From CBDFGE01 sp965247055 (GTDB taxonomy: Bacteria > Chloroflexota > Dehalococcoidia > Lucifugimonadales > JAGWBF01): DNA of 64,000 bases. The notes under the pieces are model-generated. The model was not told the DNA's origin. It ran no database searches and worked only from the letters and a program-made list of their open reading frames with translations. This document shows, in pieces, positions 9,186 through 17,247 of the stretch. The stretch covers positions 682,001 to 746,000 of the forward strand of contig CBDFGE010000006.1 of the NCBI GenBank assembly GCA_965247055.1. Direction: 5' to 3'. Position numbers and translations under genes: made by a program. Positions within the stretch are counted from its first letter, which is position 1, and each line of letters opens with the position of its first letter.

Positions 9186-10592
9186 GTGAGCAAAAAGGTG
9201 CTGGTGACGATTCTCATATCTCTGACGCTGGCCGCGATAGCCGGATCGGTGGTGGGCCTGGCCCTGATGTCGGGCTCCCGTGACGACCGTCCCTCCATGG
9301 CGGCGGTAGAGGCAGAGGAGCCCACGCCGGGTCCCGACGCCGCGGCCACTTCCACCTCCGGGTCCGAGGTCCCTCCGCGGTCCGGGATGCTCGTCGCGCC
9401 CGATCCGGATTTCGAGAAGGCGCTAAAAAACGCCAGCTTCCGCACCCGCGGGTGGAAGACCGATTTCAGTCTTCACACTGTGCCCTATAGCGAGATAATA
9501 TCGGGCGGCCCTCCCCGCGATGGGATCCCCCCGATAGATAACCCCGAGTTCGTCTCTCCCGAGAACGCCAATGGCTGGCTCGGACCCCTGGAACCCGTCA
9601 TCGCCTTCGAGATCGATGGAGACGCCAGGGCCTATCCCCTCCAGATACTCATCTGGCACGAGATCGTGAACGACATCGTGGCCGGGGTACCCGTGACGGT
9701 AACCTTCTGTCCCCTGTGCAACTCCGCCATCGTCTTCGACAGGCGGCTCGAGGGAGTCGTCTACGACTTCGGCACCTCGGGCAACCTGCGTAACAGCGAC
9801 CTTGTAATGTGGGACCGCCAGACCGAGTCCTGGTGGCAGCAGCTCACCGGTGAGGCGATAGTCGGGGAGCTCGCCGGCAAGAAGCTGACCTTCCTCCCGG
9901 CGTACATGATCTCGTGGTCGGAGTTCAAGGCCGCCCATCCGAACGGGACGGTGCTGTCCCGGGACACGGGCTTCCGTCGCAACTACGGCACCAACCCGTA
10001 CTCCGGCTACGATCGCGCAGATAGCTTTCCTTTCCTTTTCCGGGACGACCCCGACGGGCGGCTCCCGCCAAAGGAGCGGATTGCGGCGGTCACCATCGGC
10101 GGCGTCGATGCGGCGTTTCCCTTCTCCATTCTGGAGGAGGAGCGGGTGGTCAGCTACACCGTCAACGGCCAGGAACTGGTGGTGTGGTTCGTGCCCGGGA
10201 CCCAGTCGGCCCTTGACCGGAGCGCGATAGACCAGTCCCGGGAGGTCGGCGCCACTGGAGTCTTCGACCCCCATCTGGACGGCCGAGCACTCACCTTCCG
10301 GGCCGACGGCGACCGGATCGTGGACAACGAGACCGAGAGCGTCTGGAACATACTGGGCACGGCCACTGAAGGGCCGCTGGCCGGGAAGCGGCTGACGCCC
10401 ATCGTCCACGCCAATCACTTCTGGTTCGCCTGGGCAGCATTCAAGCCCGAGACCAGGGTCTACACGGGGGGGCCCAATAGCGCCTCGGCAAACTTGAGCG
10501 CCGGGCCCCCGGCGTGGCCATGTCCCCCCGCTACAGGGGCAGCGGAAGCTCGGTATTATCCGGAGGTATGTCATCCACCCCAAAGGCATTGA
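9186..10592 (+). CDS. DUF3179 domain-containing membrane-anchored protein
   Basis: 468 residues. An N-terminal hydrophobic segment (residues 5-27) anchors or exports it, followed by a Ser/Thr/Pro-rich linker and the DUF3179 domain, with IWHEIVND near 155, TFCPLCNSAIVFDR near 174 and NHFWFAWAAFKPET near the end. The function of DUF3179 is unknown; the paired Cys suggest metal or redox chemistry outside the membrane. After ETRVY the reading frame continues about 40 Pro/Ala-rich residues that overlap the convergent CMD gene by 62 bp; this tail is unlike the family and may reflect loss of the original stop. Confidence 0.85.
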   Translation: MSKKVLVTILISLTLAAIAGSVVGLALMSGSRDDRPSMAAVEAEEPTPGPDAAATSTSGSEVPPRSGMLVAPDPDFEKALKNASFRTRGWKTDFSLHTVPYSEIISGGPPRDGIPPIDNPEFVSPENANGWLGPLEPVIAFEIDGDARAYPLQILIWHEIVNDIVAGVPVTVTFCPLCNSAIVFDRRLEGVVYDFGTSGNLRNSDLVMWDRQTESWWQQLTGEAIVGELAGKKLTFLPAYMISWSEFKAAHPNGTVLSRDTGFRRNYGTNPYSGYDRADSFPFLFRDDPDGRLPPKERIAAVTIGGVDAAFPFSILEEERVVSYTVNGQELVVWFVPGTQSALDRSAIDQSREVGATGVFDPHLDGRALTFRADGDRIVDNETESVWNILGTATEGPLAGKRLTPIVHANHFWFAWAAFKPETRVYTGGPNSASANLSAGPPAWPCPPATGAAEARYYPEVCHPPQRH

Positions 10593-11109
10593 TGTTAAAG
10601 GCCAGAAGGGCATAGTAAGCCATCACATTAGTGAGCTCGACGAGTCCCCGGATCCCGAACTGGGAGAGGGCGGCGTCGAAGGTACCCCGGCTTACCTGGT
10701 GGGTCCGGAACCACTCCTGCCCATACTTCACAACCGCGCTCTCCTGGGGCGTCAGGCCCGTGAGCTCTTTCCTGTCGCGCAGGCGGTCGACTATCTCATC
10801 CCGCACGCCGGACTCCCGACCCAGCTTGGCATGGGCGTACCAGATAAACTGGCAGTCGAGTTCCCTGGCCGTGACCAGCATGGCCAGCTCCCTCGTCATT
10901 GGAGATATAACCGACTCTCGGGTAAGGTAGCTCCGCAGAAGCTCGCCACGCTTGGCGACCTCCGGGACGTTTATCATTACGGAGACCGGGCCGGGCGCGC
11001 CTCCAAACTTCTCAATAACGTCGGGGCCGTAAAGCCGCAAGACATCATCGAAAAGGGCCTTCTGGTCTTCAGGGACGCTTTCCTTGGTCGCTGGGGGAAT
11101 CCGTGCCAT
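10531..11109 (-). CDS. Carboxymuconolactone decarboxylase/AhpD-like family protein
   Basis: 192 residues of the CMD/AhpD all-helical fold. The family core is seen in SPMTRELAMLVTARELDCQFIW and YAHAKLGRESGVRDEIVD. Only one Cys is present in the region where AhpD has a CxxC pair, so an AhpD peroxidase-reductase role is unlikely and a decarboxylase-like or unknown role is more probable. Start ATG 11109 follows the ribosome site AAGGAAGGAG. It lies downstream of the SDR gene on the same strand and may belong to its operon. Confidence 0.82.
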   Translation of the reverse strand: MARIPPATKESVPEDQKALFDDVLRLYGPDVIEKFGGAPGPVSVMINVPEVAKRGELLRSYLTRESVISPMTRELAMLVTARELDCQFIWYAHAKLGRESGVRDEIVDRLRDRKELTGLTPQESAVVKYGQEWFRTHQVSRGTFDAALSQFGIRGLVELTNVMAYYALLAFNINAFGVDDIPPDNTELPLPL

Positions 11110-11156
11110 GTTCAGCTCCTTCCTTAACGTATGGATGACGGGGCCGACCCCCGCCG

Positions 11157-11918
11157 CTACCGGGCGGTCCAGCCGCCATCGGCAAGAATGGCCGCGCCGG
11201 TTATAAAAGACGCCTCCTCGGAGCAGAGGAACGCGGCCACGCCAGCTATCTCCTCGGGCTCGCCGATGCGGCCGAGGGCGATGCGCTCTATCCGGCTCCT
11301 GAGGGAGGCCTCCGGGTCGGGCGTCTGCTCCCTGTTGGAGCGGGAGAGAGGTGTGTCCACCGGCCCGGGACAGACGCAGTTTACCCTGATACCATCGGCG
11401 GCGTGGTCCAAGGCCAGGCACCGGGTCAGCTGGATTACCGCTCCCTTGGTGGCAGGGTACACGGCCGAGGCTTCGATCCCCACCACCCCAAGCTGGGAAG
11501 CCGTATTCAGGATGACCCCTCCCCCTTGGGACTTCATTACTGGGATCGCCTCCTTGCATCCCAGGAACACTCCCTTTACGTTGACGGCGAACAGCCGGTC
11601 GAAGTCCCGCTCGTCTATCTCCAGGACGGTCCCCCGGATGCTTATGCCGGCGTTGTTGAAAAGGATGTCCAGGCGCCCGTACGTCTCGACGGCGGCCGCT
11701 ATCATACGCCTCACCGACCTGGCGTCGGTCACATCGGCGACAACGGCCAAGGCTGTACCCCCTTCCTCTCCGACCTCGCGGACGGTCTCCGCCACGCCCT
11801 CGGAGTTGGTGTCTACAGCCACCACTTTGGCCCCCTCGCGAGCAAACCTGAGGGCCGAAGCCCTTCCAATGCCCGACGCGGCCCCAGTGATGAGGGCCAC
11901 CTTATCCTTCAGCGGCAT
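11157..11918 (-). CDS. Short-chain dehydrogenase/reductase
   Basis: Classical SDR of about 253 residues. The cofactor motif TGAASGIG is near residue 12, NNAG near 88, the catalytic Ser in NTASQLG, and Tyr-x3-Lys in YPATKG. The Asp after beta-2 (VVAVDTN) favours NAD. ATG 11918 is chosen because a GGAGGGG site precedes it; it overlaps the upstream TPP-subunit gene by 17 bp, indicating translational coupling. It may reduce an aldehyde produced by the neighbouring decarboxylase (inference). Confidence 0.88.
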   Translation of the reverse strand: MPLKDKVALITGAASGIGRASALRFAREGAKVVAVDTNSEGVAETVREVGEEGGTALAVVADVTDARSVRRMIAAAVETYGRLDILFNNAGISIRGTVLEIDERDFDRLFAVNVKGVFLGCKEAIPVMKSQGGGVILNTASQLGVVGIEASAVYPATKGAVIQLTRCLALDHAADGIRVNCVCPGPVDTPLSRSNREQTPDPEASLRSRIERIALGRIGEPEEIAGVAAFLCSEEASFITGAAILADGGWTAR

Positions 11919-12522
11919 GGTCCCCTCCCGTGTCCGTATCGCCTCCGTCATCCCGCCACCGCCGGCTCAGAGCCCGCGCCACCGCTTCGAAGGATTCCCC
12001 CATGGTACGGGCGGGATAGCCGGTTATTCCCACGCCATGCACCACTCTCAGGGACACGAAGGTGGGGCCGTCCTCCTGCAGGACCTCTTCCAGGCCGAGG
12101 ATCAGTGTCTCCAGATCGTCGAACCGGTAGGCCCGGGGATAGCCTGCCTCCTCCGCGAAAGCTTTGAAATTGACGCGTCCCGCGCCGGAGAGGGGCCGTC
12201 GATGGGCCGATACGGAGCTCCCATCCTCCAGCAGAAAGTGTACCAGGTTCTTCGGGGCAGCACCGCCAACGGTTATCAAGCTACCCAGGTTGAGGGGCAG
12301 GGCACCGTCACAGTCGAGGACCAGTACCGCGCAATGAGGCTGGGCGAGTGCCACGCCCAGCCCTACCGAGGAGCATTTGTCCGCACAGTCCCAAAGGTCA
12401 AGGTCCAAGTCCCTCCGGGACGACACGTAGGCCCACTCCCTCAAGGCCCCGCCGGCAGACACTACGATAGCGTCCCCTCTGCGGTCGCTGATCGTCCTCA
12501 TAGCCTCAAGGGCTGGTATCAC
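11902..12522 (-). CDS. TPP-dependent decarboxylase beta-type subunit (second copy)
   Basis: 206 residues with the C-terminal thiamine diphosphate-binding domain of the sulfopyruvate/phosphonopyruvate decarboxylase family. The Mg/TPP motif is LDCDGALPLNLGSL where the canonical form is GDG...NxG, so Gly is replaced by Cys and the final Asn/Gly are kept. It is a diverged paralogue of the gene at 12743-13330. Together with the alpha subunit at 13381 it suggests a ComD/ComE-like alpha-beta enzyme acting on a 3-substituted pyruvate. Substrate unknown. Confidence 0.75.
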   Translation of the reverse strand: MIPALEAMRTISDRRGDAIVVSAGGALREWAYVSSRRDLDLDLWDCADKCSSVGLGVALAQPHCAVLVLDCDGALPLNLGSLITVGGAAPKNLVHFLLEDGSSVSAHRRPLSGAGRVNFKAFAEEAGYPRAYRFDDLETLILGLEEVLQEDGPTFVSLRVVHGVGITGYPARTMGESFEAVARALSRRWRDDGGDTDTGGDHAAEG

Positions 12523-12555
12523 CTTGGCGCTCCCTCCTGGCTTTCCTATCCGGGG

Positions 12556-12735
12556 TCACCGCCCTCCGTGGGCCAGGGCCATGAACCACATGCCCAGGGG
12601 TATCATTACGCCTCCCAGCACCCCCAGGGGTACGTTGTAGTCCAGGAATCCGGTGAAAAGCAGCCAGAACCCACCGCCGAACACCGCGAGACCAAAGGCC
12701 CGCCCCAAAAGACTCCCGGCAAGAAGCTTCAGCAT
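12556..12735 (-). CDS. Small two-helix membrane protein
   Basis: 59 residues from ATG 12735, almost entirely hydrophobic: two predicted helices (about residues 10-27 and 33-52) joined by LDYNVP. It sits between the two TPP-subunit genes in the same orientation, 7 bp after the stop of 12743-13330. Its place in the operon suggests it is real. No family recognised; a membrane tether or transport accessory is only a guess. Confidence 0.5.
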   Translation of the reverse strand: MLKLLAGSLLGRAFGLAVFGGGFWLLFTGFLDYNVPLGVLGGVMIPLGMWFMALAHGGR

Positions 12736-12742
12736 CCCGGCA

Positions 12743-13330
12743 CTAGAGACCGAAGACCCGGGCAAGGTCCTTCATTCCCATCTGCATGGTTCTAGGGTCC
12801 CACGTCCTCAAGTGCACAGGCGTGTTCTCTATCTCCGGCACTATCTTCAGGCACACGAGTACAGGGCCCCGCTGCTCGAGGACCTCTTCTATGCCGGTGG
12901 CCAGATCTTCGGTGTCGTCGAACTCATAGACGGCGGCATATCCGGCCTCCCTGGCCATCCCGGCAAAGCCGATTACCCCTTCCCCGGGGATGGGCTGCCC
13001 GCCGGTAACGGCGTAGACACCGTTCTCGAAGACGAAGTGGTACAGGTTCTCGGGCGCCTTGTTCGCGATCGTGGCCAGGGTCCCCAGGTTCATTAGAAGG
13101 CTGCCGTCGCCATCCAGTACAATTATCTTGCGCTCCGGCCTCGCCAGGGCCAGGCCCAGTGCAACGGAGGAGGTCTTGCCCATGGCTCCGGACACGGGAA
13201 AGTCCATCTCCTCCCTACGGGTCACGCTGGGCAGACCGAACCTGGGGTTGCCCGCGTTCATGGTGGTGATAATGACCGCATCGCCCCGGTGCTCGTCCAC
13301 TATCTTGACGGCGTCCACGTTTTTGATCAT
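12743..13330 (-). CDS. TPP-dependent decarboxylase beta subunit (ComE/phosphonopyruvate decarboxylase-like)
   Basis: 195 residues. The TPP/Mg motif is complete, VLDGDGSLLMNLG near residues 71-83, and the substrate-side FENGVYAVTGGQP stretch is typical of sulfopyruvate decarboxylase beta and phosphonopyruvate decarboxylase C-terminal domains. It pairs with the alpha-type gene 50 bp upstream on the minus strand. It is the better conserved of two beta-type genes in this operon. The reaction is probably non-oxidative decarboxylation of a 3-substituted pyruvate to an aldehyde; the exact substrate cannot be read. Confidence 0.82.
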   Translation of the reverse strand: MIKNVDAVKIVDEHRGDAVIITTMNAGNPRFGLPSVTRREEMDFPVSGAMGKTSSVALGLALARPERKIIVLDGDGSLLMNLGTLATIANKAPENLYHFVFENGVYAVTGGQPIPGEGVIGFAGMAREAGYAAVYEFDDTEDLATGIEEVLEQRGPVLVCLKIVPEIENTPVHLRTWDPRTMQMGMKDLARVFGL

Positions 13331-13380
13331 GGCCTCTGTTCTCCGCCGTGGATGGTTTGGGCTGCCTTCGTGGCCGCTGA

Positions 13381-13884
13381 CTAGACGCCGAATTCGGTCC
13401 CGAGCAGCACCGCCACGGGCCGGGAAGTCCGGGCGGCCTGTTCCATGGCCAGGGAGATCCGGGGGGCGTGCTCGTCGACCTCTACCAGGTAGTAGTCTAT
13501 GCCCCAGGTGTGAAGGATATGCTCGATGAAGCGAGCCGCCGAGTCACTAGTAACCCCGTGCCTGTCCCAGCCCCGGTAGCCCACCAGCATCACCAGGGGC
13601 TGGTTTATGTCCAGGCAGAGGCCCCGTATGGAATCGCCCGACTCCATGACCCCCGTATTCTGGATCAGCACAACCGGCTTTTTGCCCCCTACCCATAGCC
13701 CCGCGGCTATGGCCATGGTCTCCCCCTCCCGGCAGACCGGGACAAGGTCCAGGTCAGGGTCGGCCAGCAGCCGGTGGTACATGAAGTTGGTTTCACTGTC
13801 TGGAAGCCACACCACGTGGGTAACCTGGTTCTTCTTGAGCTCTCCGATGATCGAGTCGGGGTGCAGCACCGTCTCCAGCTGCAT
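13381..13884 (-). CDS. TPP-dependent decarboxylase alpha subunit (ComD-like)
   Basis: 167 residues from ATG 13884, the N-terminal (pyrimidine-binding) domain of the sulfopyruvate/phosphonopyruvate decarboxylase family. The conserved Glu that activates TPP lies in CREGETMAIAAG and is followed by QNTGVMESGDSIRGL. First gene of the operon 13884 to 11157 (possibly 10531): alpha, beta, small membrane protein, second beta, SDR. A near-consensus promoter is directly upstream at 13927-13955. Confidence 0.82.
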   Translation of the reverse strand: MQLETVLHPDSIIGELKKNQVTHVVWLPDSETNFMYHRLLADPDLDLVPVCREGETMAIAAGLWVGGKKPVVLIQNTGVMESGDSIRGLCLDINQPLVMLVGYRGWDRHGVTSDSAARFIEHILHTWGIDYYLVEVDEHAPRISLAMEQAARTSRPVAVLLGTEFGV

Positions 13885-13926
13885 GCCACCTCCAGTTTTC
13901 CCCCGCAGCCGCGGTCGACGGCACCT

Positions 13927-13955
13927 ATTATATGCGAGGGTGGATGCGCGGTCAA
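13927..13955 (-). promoter_or_regulatory. Sigma-70-type promoter for the TPP decarboxylase operon
   Basis: Minus strand TTGACC (13950-13955), 17 bp, TATAAT (13927-13932), about 43 bp before the alpha-subunit ATG. One of the best promoter matches in the window. Confidence 0.7.
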
Positions 13956-14071
13956 CGACGGTCTGCAGGGGCGGGTGGATGGCAGGCGGGCGCCGGAACA
14001 AGCGGGGCCCCCAAGTCTAAGTACAAAGTATTTGGGGAAAACCTGACCAAAAGAACGAGGGACATGGTGGG

Positions 14072-14150
14072 GATTGTGTCAAAAACCACAATCTTGACAA
14101 GAGCGTCTCCACCGATTTAGACTTGACCTCAACTGGCTGGCCGGTATATA
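14072..14150 (+). promoter_or_regulatory. Tandem promoter region with inverted repeat upstream of the cytidylate kinase-like gene
   Basis: Two promoter-like pairs: TTGACA (14094-14099) with TTTAGA (14116-14121), and TTGACC (14123-14128) with TATATA (14145-14150), both spaced 16 bp. A 7-bp inverted repeat, GATTGTG and CACAATC with an 8-nt spacer (14072-14093), abuts the first -35 and could be an operator. The leader to the start at 14303 is about 145 nt. The divergent TPP operon promoter is about 120 bp away, so the two units share this spacer. Confidence 0.5.
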
Positions 14151-14302
14151 TGGGTCTAAGCGCGTTGAGGCCAGCGTCGGGGGCCGGGGTCGGGAGTCTA
14201 GCATCAGCAAGATGCTGACCAAGAATAGGGATGTGGTTCTTACCTTTTGCCGAGGGGCTCGGTTGCCGGGGCGATGTTAGGTAGGAGCGAGGAGGAGGGG
14301 GA

Positions 14303-15025
14303 ATGGCAGTAGTGACGTTCACGGGTCCTCCTGGCACCCCAGGAGGCGAGGTAGGCGTTCTGGTGGCCCGGCTGCTGAACGCCGATTACGTTGATAGGCT
14401 CATCCTGGCGGAGGCCGCCAAGCGCATCGGGTCTACTGTCGAGGTCCTGGAAATCAAGGAGCGCCGTACAATCCAGTTCAAGGACCGTCTAGCCCACTTC
14501 TTCCAGTCCATGCTGGAGCGCTCCGCGATGTCGGGGGCCGGAGGAGAGCCGTACTTCAGCCCCGGAATGGAGTATCTGCCCTCGGAAGAGTACACCGATC
14601 TGGCCCAGGAGCCTCGGACGGCAGCCCAGCGCCTCAACGACCAGCACTTCATAGAGGTGACCAGCACCGTCATCACGGAACTGGCTAGATCTGGCAACGT
14701 GGTGATCATCGGTCGCGGTTCGTGCATGATACTAAAGGATGTGCCGGAGGCGTTTCACGTGGCCATGGTTGAGCCCCTGGAACAGCGGATACGGCGCATC
14801 ATGAAGACGGAGCACGTCGACGCCAAAGAGGCTGAGGAGCACATAGACGATAGGGAGAAGGCGAGGATCAGCTACTACCGGAAGTTTTTCAAGGTACACC
14901 CCGATGACCCCAGCCTGTACCACATGGTCTTGAATCTGGGGGCCCTTGACGTAAAAGCCGCGGCGGAGATCGTTGCCCGGGCCGCGGAAAAGGTCGCGCT
15001 GGAGCCGGACCCGATACCGGGCTAG
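14303..15025 (+). CDS. Cytidylate kinase-like family protein
   Basis: 240 residues related to the cytidylate kinase-like family (P-loop kinases of unknown substrate). The N-terminus VVTFTGPPGTPGGEVGVLVA occupies the P-loop position but lacks the GKST sequence, which is common in this family. GRGSCMILKD near residue 136 and HIDDREKARISYYRKFF near 190 resemble the lid of CMP kinase. ATG 14303 has GGAGGAGGGGG upstream. Probably cytoplasmic; substrate unknown. Confidence 0.72.
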   Translation: MAVVTFTGPPGTPGGEVGVLVARLLNADYVDRLILAEAAKRIGSTVEVLEIKERRTIQFKDRLAHFFQSMLERSAMSGAGGEPYFSPGMEYLPSEEYTDLAQEPRTAAQRLNDQHFIEVTSTVITELARSGNVVIIGRGSCMILKDVPEAFHVAMVEPLEQRIRRIMKTEHVDAKEAEEHIDDREKARISYYRKFFKVHPDDPSLYHMVLNLGALDVKAAAEIVARAAEKVALEPDPIPG

Positions 15026-15086
15026 TCCCCGCTGTGTCCCGCAACTGCGCTTCAGGCATGTTTAGCTTAAGTTTGGCGGGGAGTTG

Positions 15087-15632
15087 ATGCAGACGAGGAG
15101 ATACAGTGCTCTAACGCTGGACGACCCCCAGCAGCGGACACCTGTGGGCGTCGCCGCACGGCAACCCCAGAGCGACCGAACTGCCCAGATAGTGGCCCTT
15201 CGTAACGAGGGGGTTCTGCTCTGGGAAATCGCCGACCGGGTGGGGGTGACCAAAGAAAGGGTACGTCAGATCCTGGCCAAAGCGCGGGAAATGGGCGTGG
15301 GGCCAGCGCCCCCCCAGCAAATCGTCACTCGGCGGGCGTCCATGATGTTGGGTATGTCCTCTGAAATGCGTCCGGGGTCCTTTCGAAGTCTCATGGCTAA
15401 GTTCAGCGTAGAACCGGTGGCCAGCAAGAGGGGACGCCTGTACTGGTCGGTCGAGGAGCTTTTGGCTATCGAACTCCCCAGGTGCGTGGTCTGTGAGTCG
15501 CCGTTCTCCCTGAGAAGGTATGCCAGGTCCGTGACCTGCAGCCGCGACTGCTCGACGTACCGGCGCTCCCGCTCTTCGAGCCGGAGGAAGGCCCGGGCTC
15601 CCAGCGATACAGGACAGCGGAGTTCTACGTAG
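15087..15632 (+). CDS. HTH protein resembling sigma-70 region 4
   Basis: 181 residues. Residues about 33-70 form a helix-turn-helix of the sigma region 4 type (IVALRNEGVLLWEIADRVGV, then TKERVRQILAKAREMG). The second half has a CVVCESPFS...CSRDCS four-Cys set that could bind zinc, and an Arg/Ser-rich tail. Regions 2 and 3 of a sigma factor are absent, so it is better seen as a DNA-binding regulator. ATG 15087 overlaps a TTG at 15084. 61 bp after the kinase-like gene, same strand. Confidence 0.6.
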   Translation: MQTRRYSALTLDDPQQRTPVGVAARQPQSDRTAQIVALRNEGVLLWEIADRVGVTKERVRQILAKAREMGVGPAPPQQIVTRRASMMLGMSSEMRPGSFRSLMAKFSVEPVASKRGRLYWSVEELLAIELPRCVVCESPFSLRRYARSVTCSRDCSTYRRSRSSSRRKARAPSDTGQRSST

Positions 15633-15642
15633 CCATCAGGGG

Positions 15643-17013
15643 CTAAGCCGCGGGTTCCAGGACCTCCCTCACCGCGCGCAGCAGGGTGTCTTCTTCTTCG
15701 AGGAACACAGTACGGGGGTCAAGGACGACCCGGTCATCCTCAATGCGCGCGATCACCGGGGTGCTGTACTCCCTGAGCCGGCCTATCAAGCGCTGGGCGC
15801 CTCCGGGGAGATGACTACACTCCAACGCCAGCAGCCAGGTGTCCAGAGTCCCGCCCGGGAGGCTGCCGCCACCAACTGTGGACAGCCCCCGCAACACCAG
15901 CGCCCTGTTACCGATTACCGCCTGCCAGTGGTATGCCCTGTCCTCCAGCTCCCCCGCCGAGGTGCTTATCAGCCGCCAGACGGGCACTTTCACCTCCGCC
16001 TCACCCTTTACGTAATGGAGGAGCGTCGCTGAGAGGGCGGCCAGGCTTAGCTTATCCATGCGCACGGCCCGGGCCAGGGGATGGGCTGCCATTCTTCGCA
16101 CGAGCTCCCTCCGGCCAACCACGATGCCGGCTTGGGGGCCGCCCAGCAGCTTGTCGCCGGAGAAGAACACCAGCGCAGCTCCCGCGGCGATGCTCTCCTG
16201 GGGAGTGGGCTCCCGAGCGAGGCCGTACTCCTGGGTGTTTAAGAGGCACCCGCTCCCCACATCGTGGAACAGGGGGATGCCGTGCCTGTTGCCTATCTCC
16301 ACCAGCTCCGCCACATCGGTGGACCGGGTGAAGCCCTCGAGCCGGAAATTGCTGGCGTGCACCTTAAGGAGGGCCGCCGTATTGTCGCTAACGGCCCCCT
16401 CATAGTCCGAGGCGTAAGTCCGGTTAGTAGTTCCCACCTCCACCAGCGTCGCTCCACTCTGCAGCATCACCTCCGGTATGCGGAAGCCTCCGCCGATCTC
16501 CACCTCCTCTCCCCGGGAGACTATCACCTCTTTGCCCCTGGTCAAGGTCGATAGCGCCAGCAGCAGGGTGGCGGCGTTGTTGTTCACCACCAGGGCTGCC
16601 TCGGCGCCGGTAAGCTGGCAGAGGAGGGGCTCTACGTTCGCCTGGCGCGAGCCACGCCTCCCTTCCAGCAGGTCCAGCTCCAGGTTGCTGTAACCCTCGG
16701 CCGCCTGAAGCATCGCCTCCATCGCCTCGAGACTCAGGGGAGCACGGCCCAGATTGGTGTGTATGATGACCCCGGTGGCGTTGATTAAAGGCCGGGGAGC
16801 GGCCCTGCCGAGTATCTCCACCTGGCGGGCGACAGCGTCGGAAATCTCGTCCAGGGTAGGAGCCGCCGCCCCGTTCCGTATCGCGCCCCTGGCCTCGTCT
16901 ATCCTAGCCCGCACCAGGTTGGTCACCCAGTCCCGGGTGTACTCCTCCATCAGCGTCCTCACGCGCCTGCTGGAAAGCACACTCTCCACACTGGGCAGGT
17001 TACGCAGCTCCAT
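15643..17013 (-). CDS. selA: L-seryl-tRNA(Sec) selenium transferase
   Basis: 456-residue PLP enzyme that converts Ser-tRNA(Sec) to selenocysteinyl-tRNA(Sec). The N-terminal tRNA-binding domain is followed by VIIHTNLGRAPLS near 85 and the PLP lysine in FFSGDKLLGGPQAG near 290. Length and motifs match the bacterial family throughout, so it looks functional. Its presence implies that the organism decodes UGA as selenocysteine, which bears on the TGA-containing methyltransferase at 25525-27344. selB, selD and selC are not in the window. Confidence 0.95.
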   Translation of the reverse strand: MELRNLPSVESVLSSRRVRTLMEEYTRDWVTNLVRARIDEARGAIRNGAAAPTLDEISDAVARQVEILGRAAPRPLINATGVIIHTNLGRAPLSLEAMEAMLQAAEGYSNLELDLLEGRRGSRQANVEPLLCQLTGAEAALVVNNNAATLLLALSTLTRGKEVIVSRGEEVEIGGGFRIPEVMLQSGATLVEVGTTNRTYASDYEGAVSDNTAALLKVHASNFRLEGFTRSTDVAELVEIGNRHGIPLFHDVGSGCLLNTQEYGLAREPTPQESIAAGAALVFFSGDKLLGGPQAGIVVGRRELVRRMAAHPLARAVRMDKLSLAALSATLLHYVKGEAEVKVPVWRLISTSAGELEDRAYHWQAVIGNRALVLRGLSTVGGGSLPGGTLDTWLLALECSHLPGGAQRLIGRLREYSTPVIARIEDDRVVLDPRTVFLEEEDTLLRAVREVLEPAA

Positions 17014-17247
17014 GCTTCGCTCGACCTCAAGGCTCCTGCTAATACCCTATCTCACAATTGTATCACGGCCGCTGTTGATTACACCCTCACACAGGCACGC
17101 CAGAATTAAGGGCAAATGAGATACCCGGCATCCCAACGGTAGGGGCGGTGGCTGTTACCGTACGGGCGGTATATAATATCGGGGACTTCAAGAGAGTCCC
17201 CCTGTTCCATACCGGCCTACGACCTACACAGTAAGAGGTGGAGCGCC

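Noticed and set aside
11131..12795. A 554-codon plus-strand open frame
   Set aside because: Antisense to the SDR and TPP-subunit genes, low-complexity composition.
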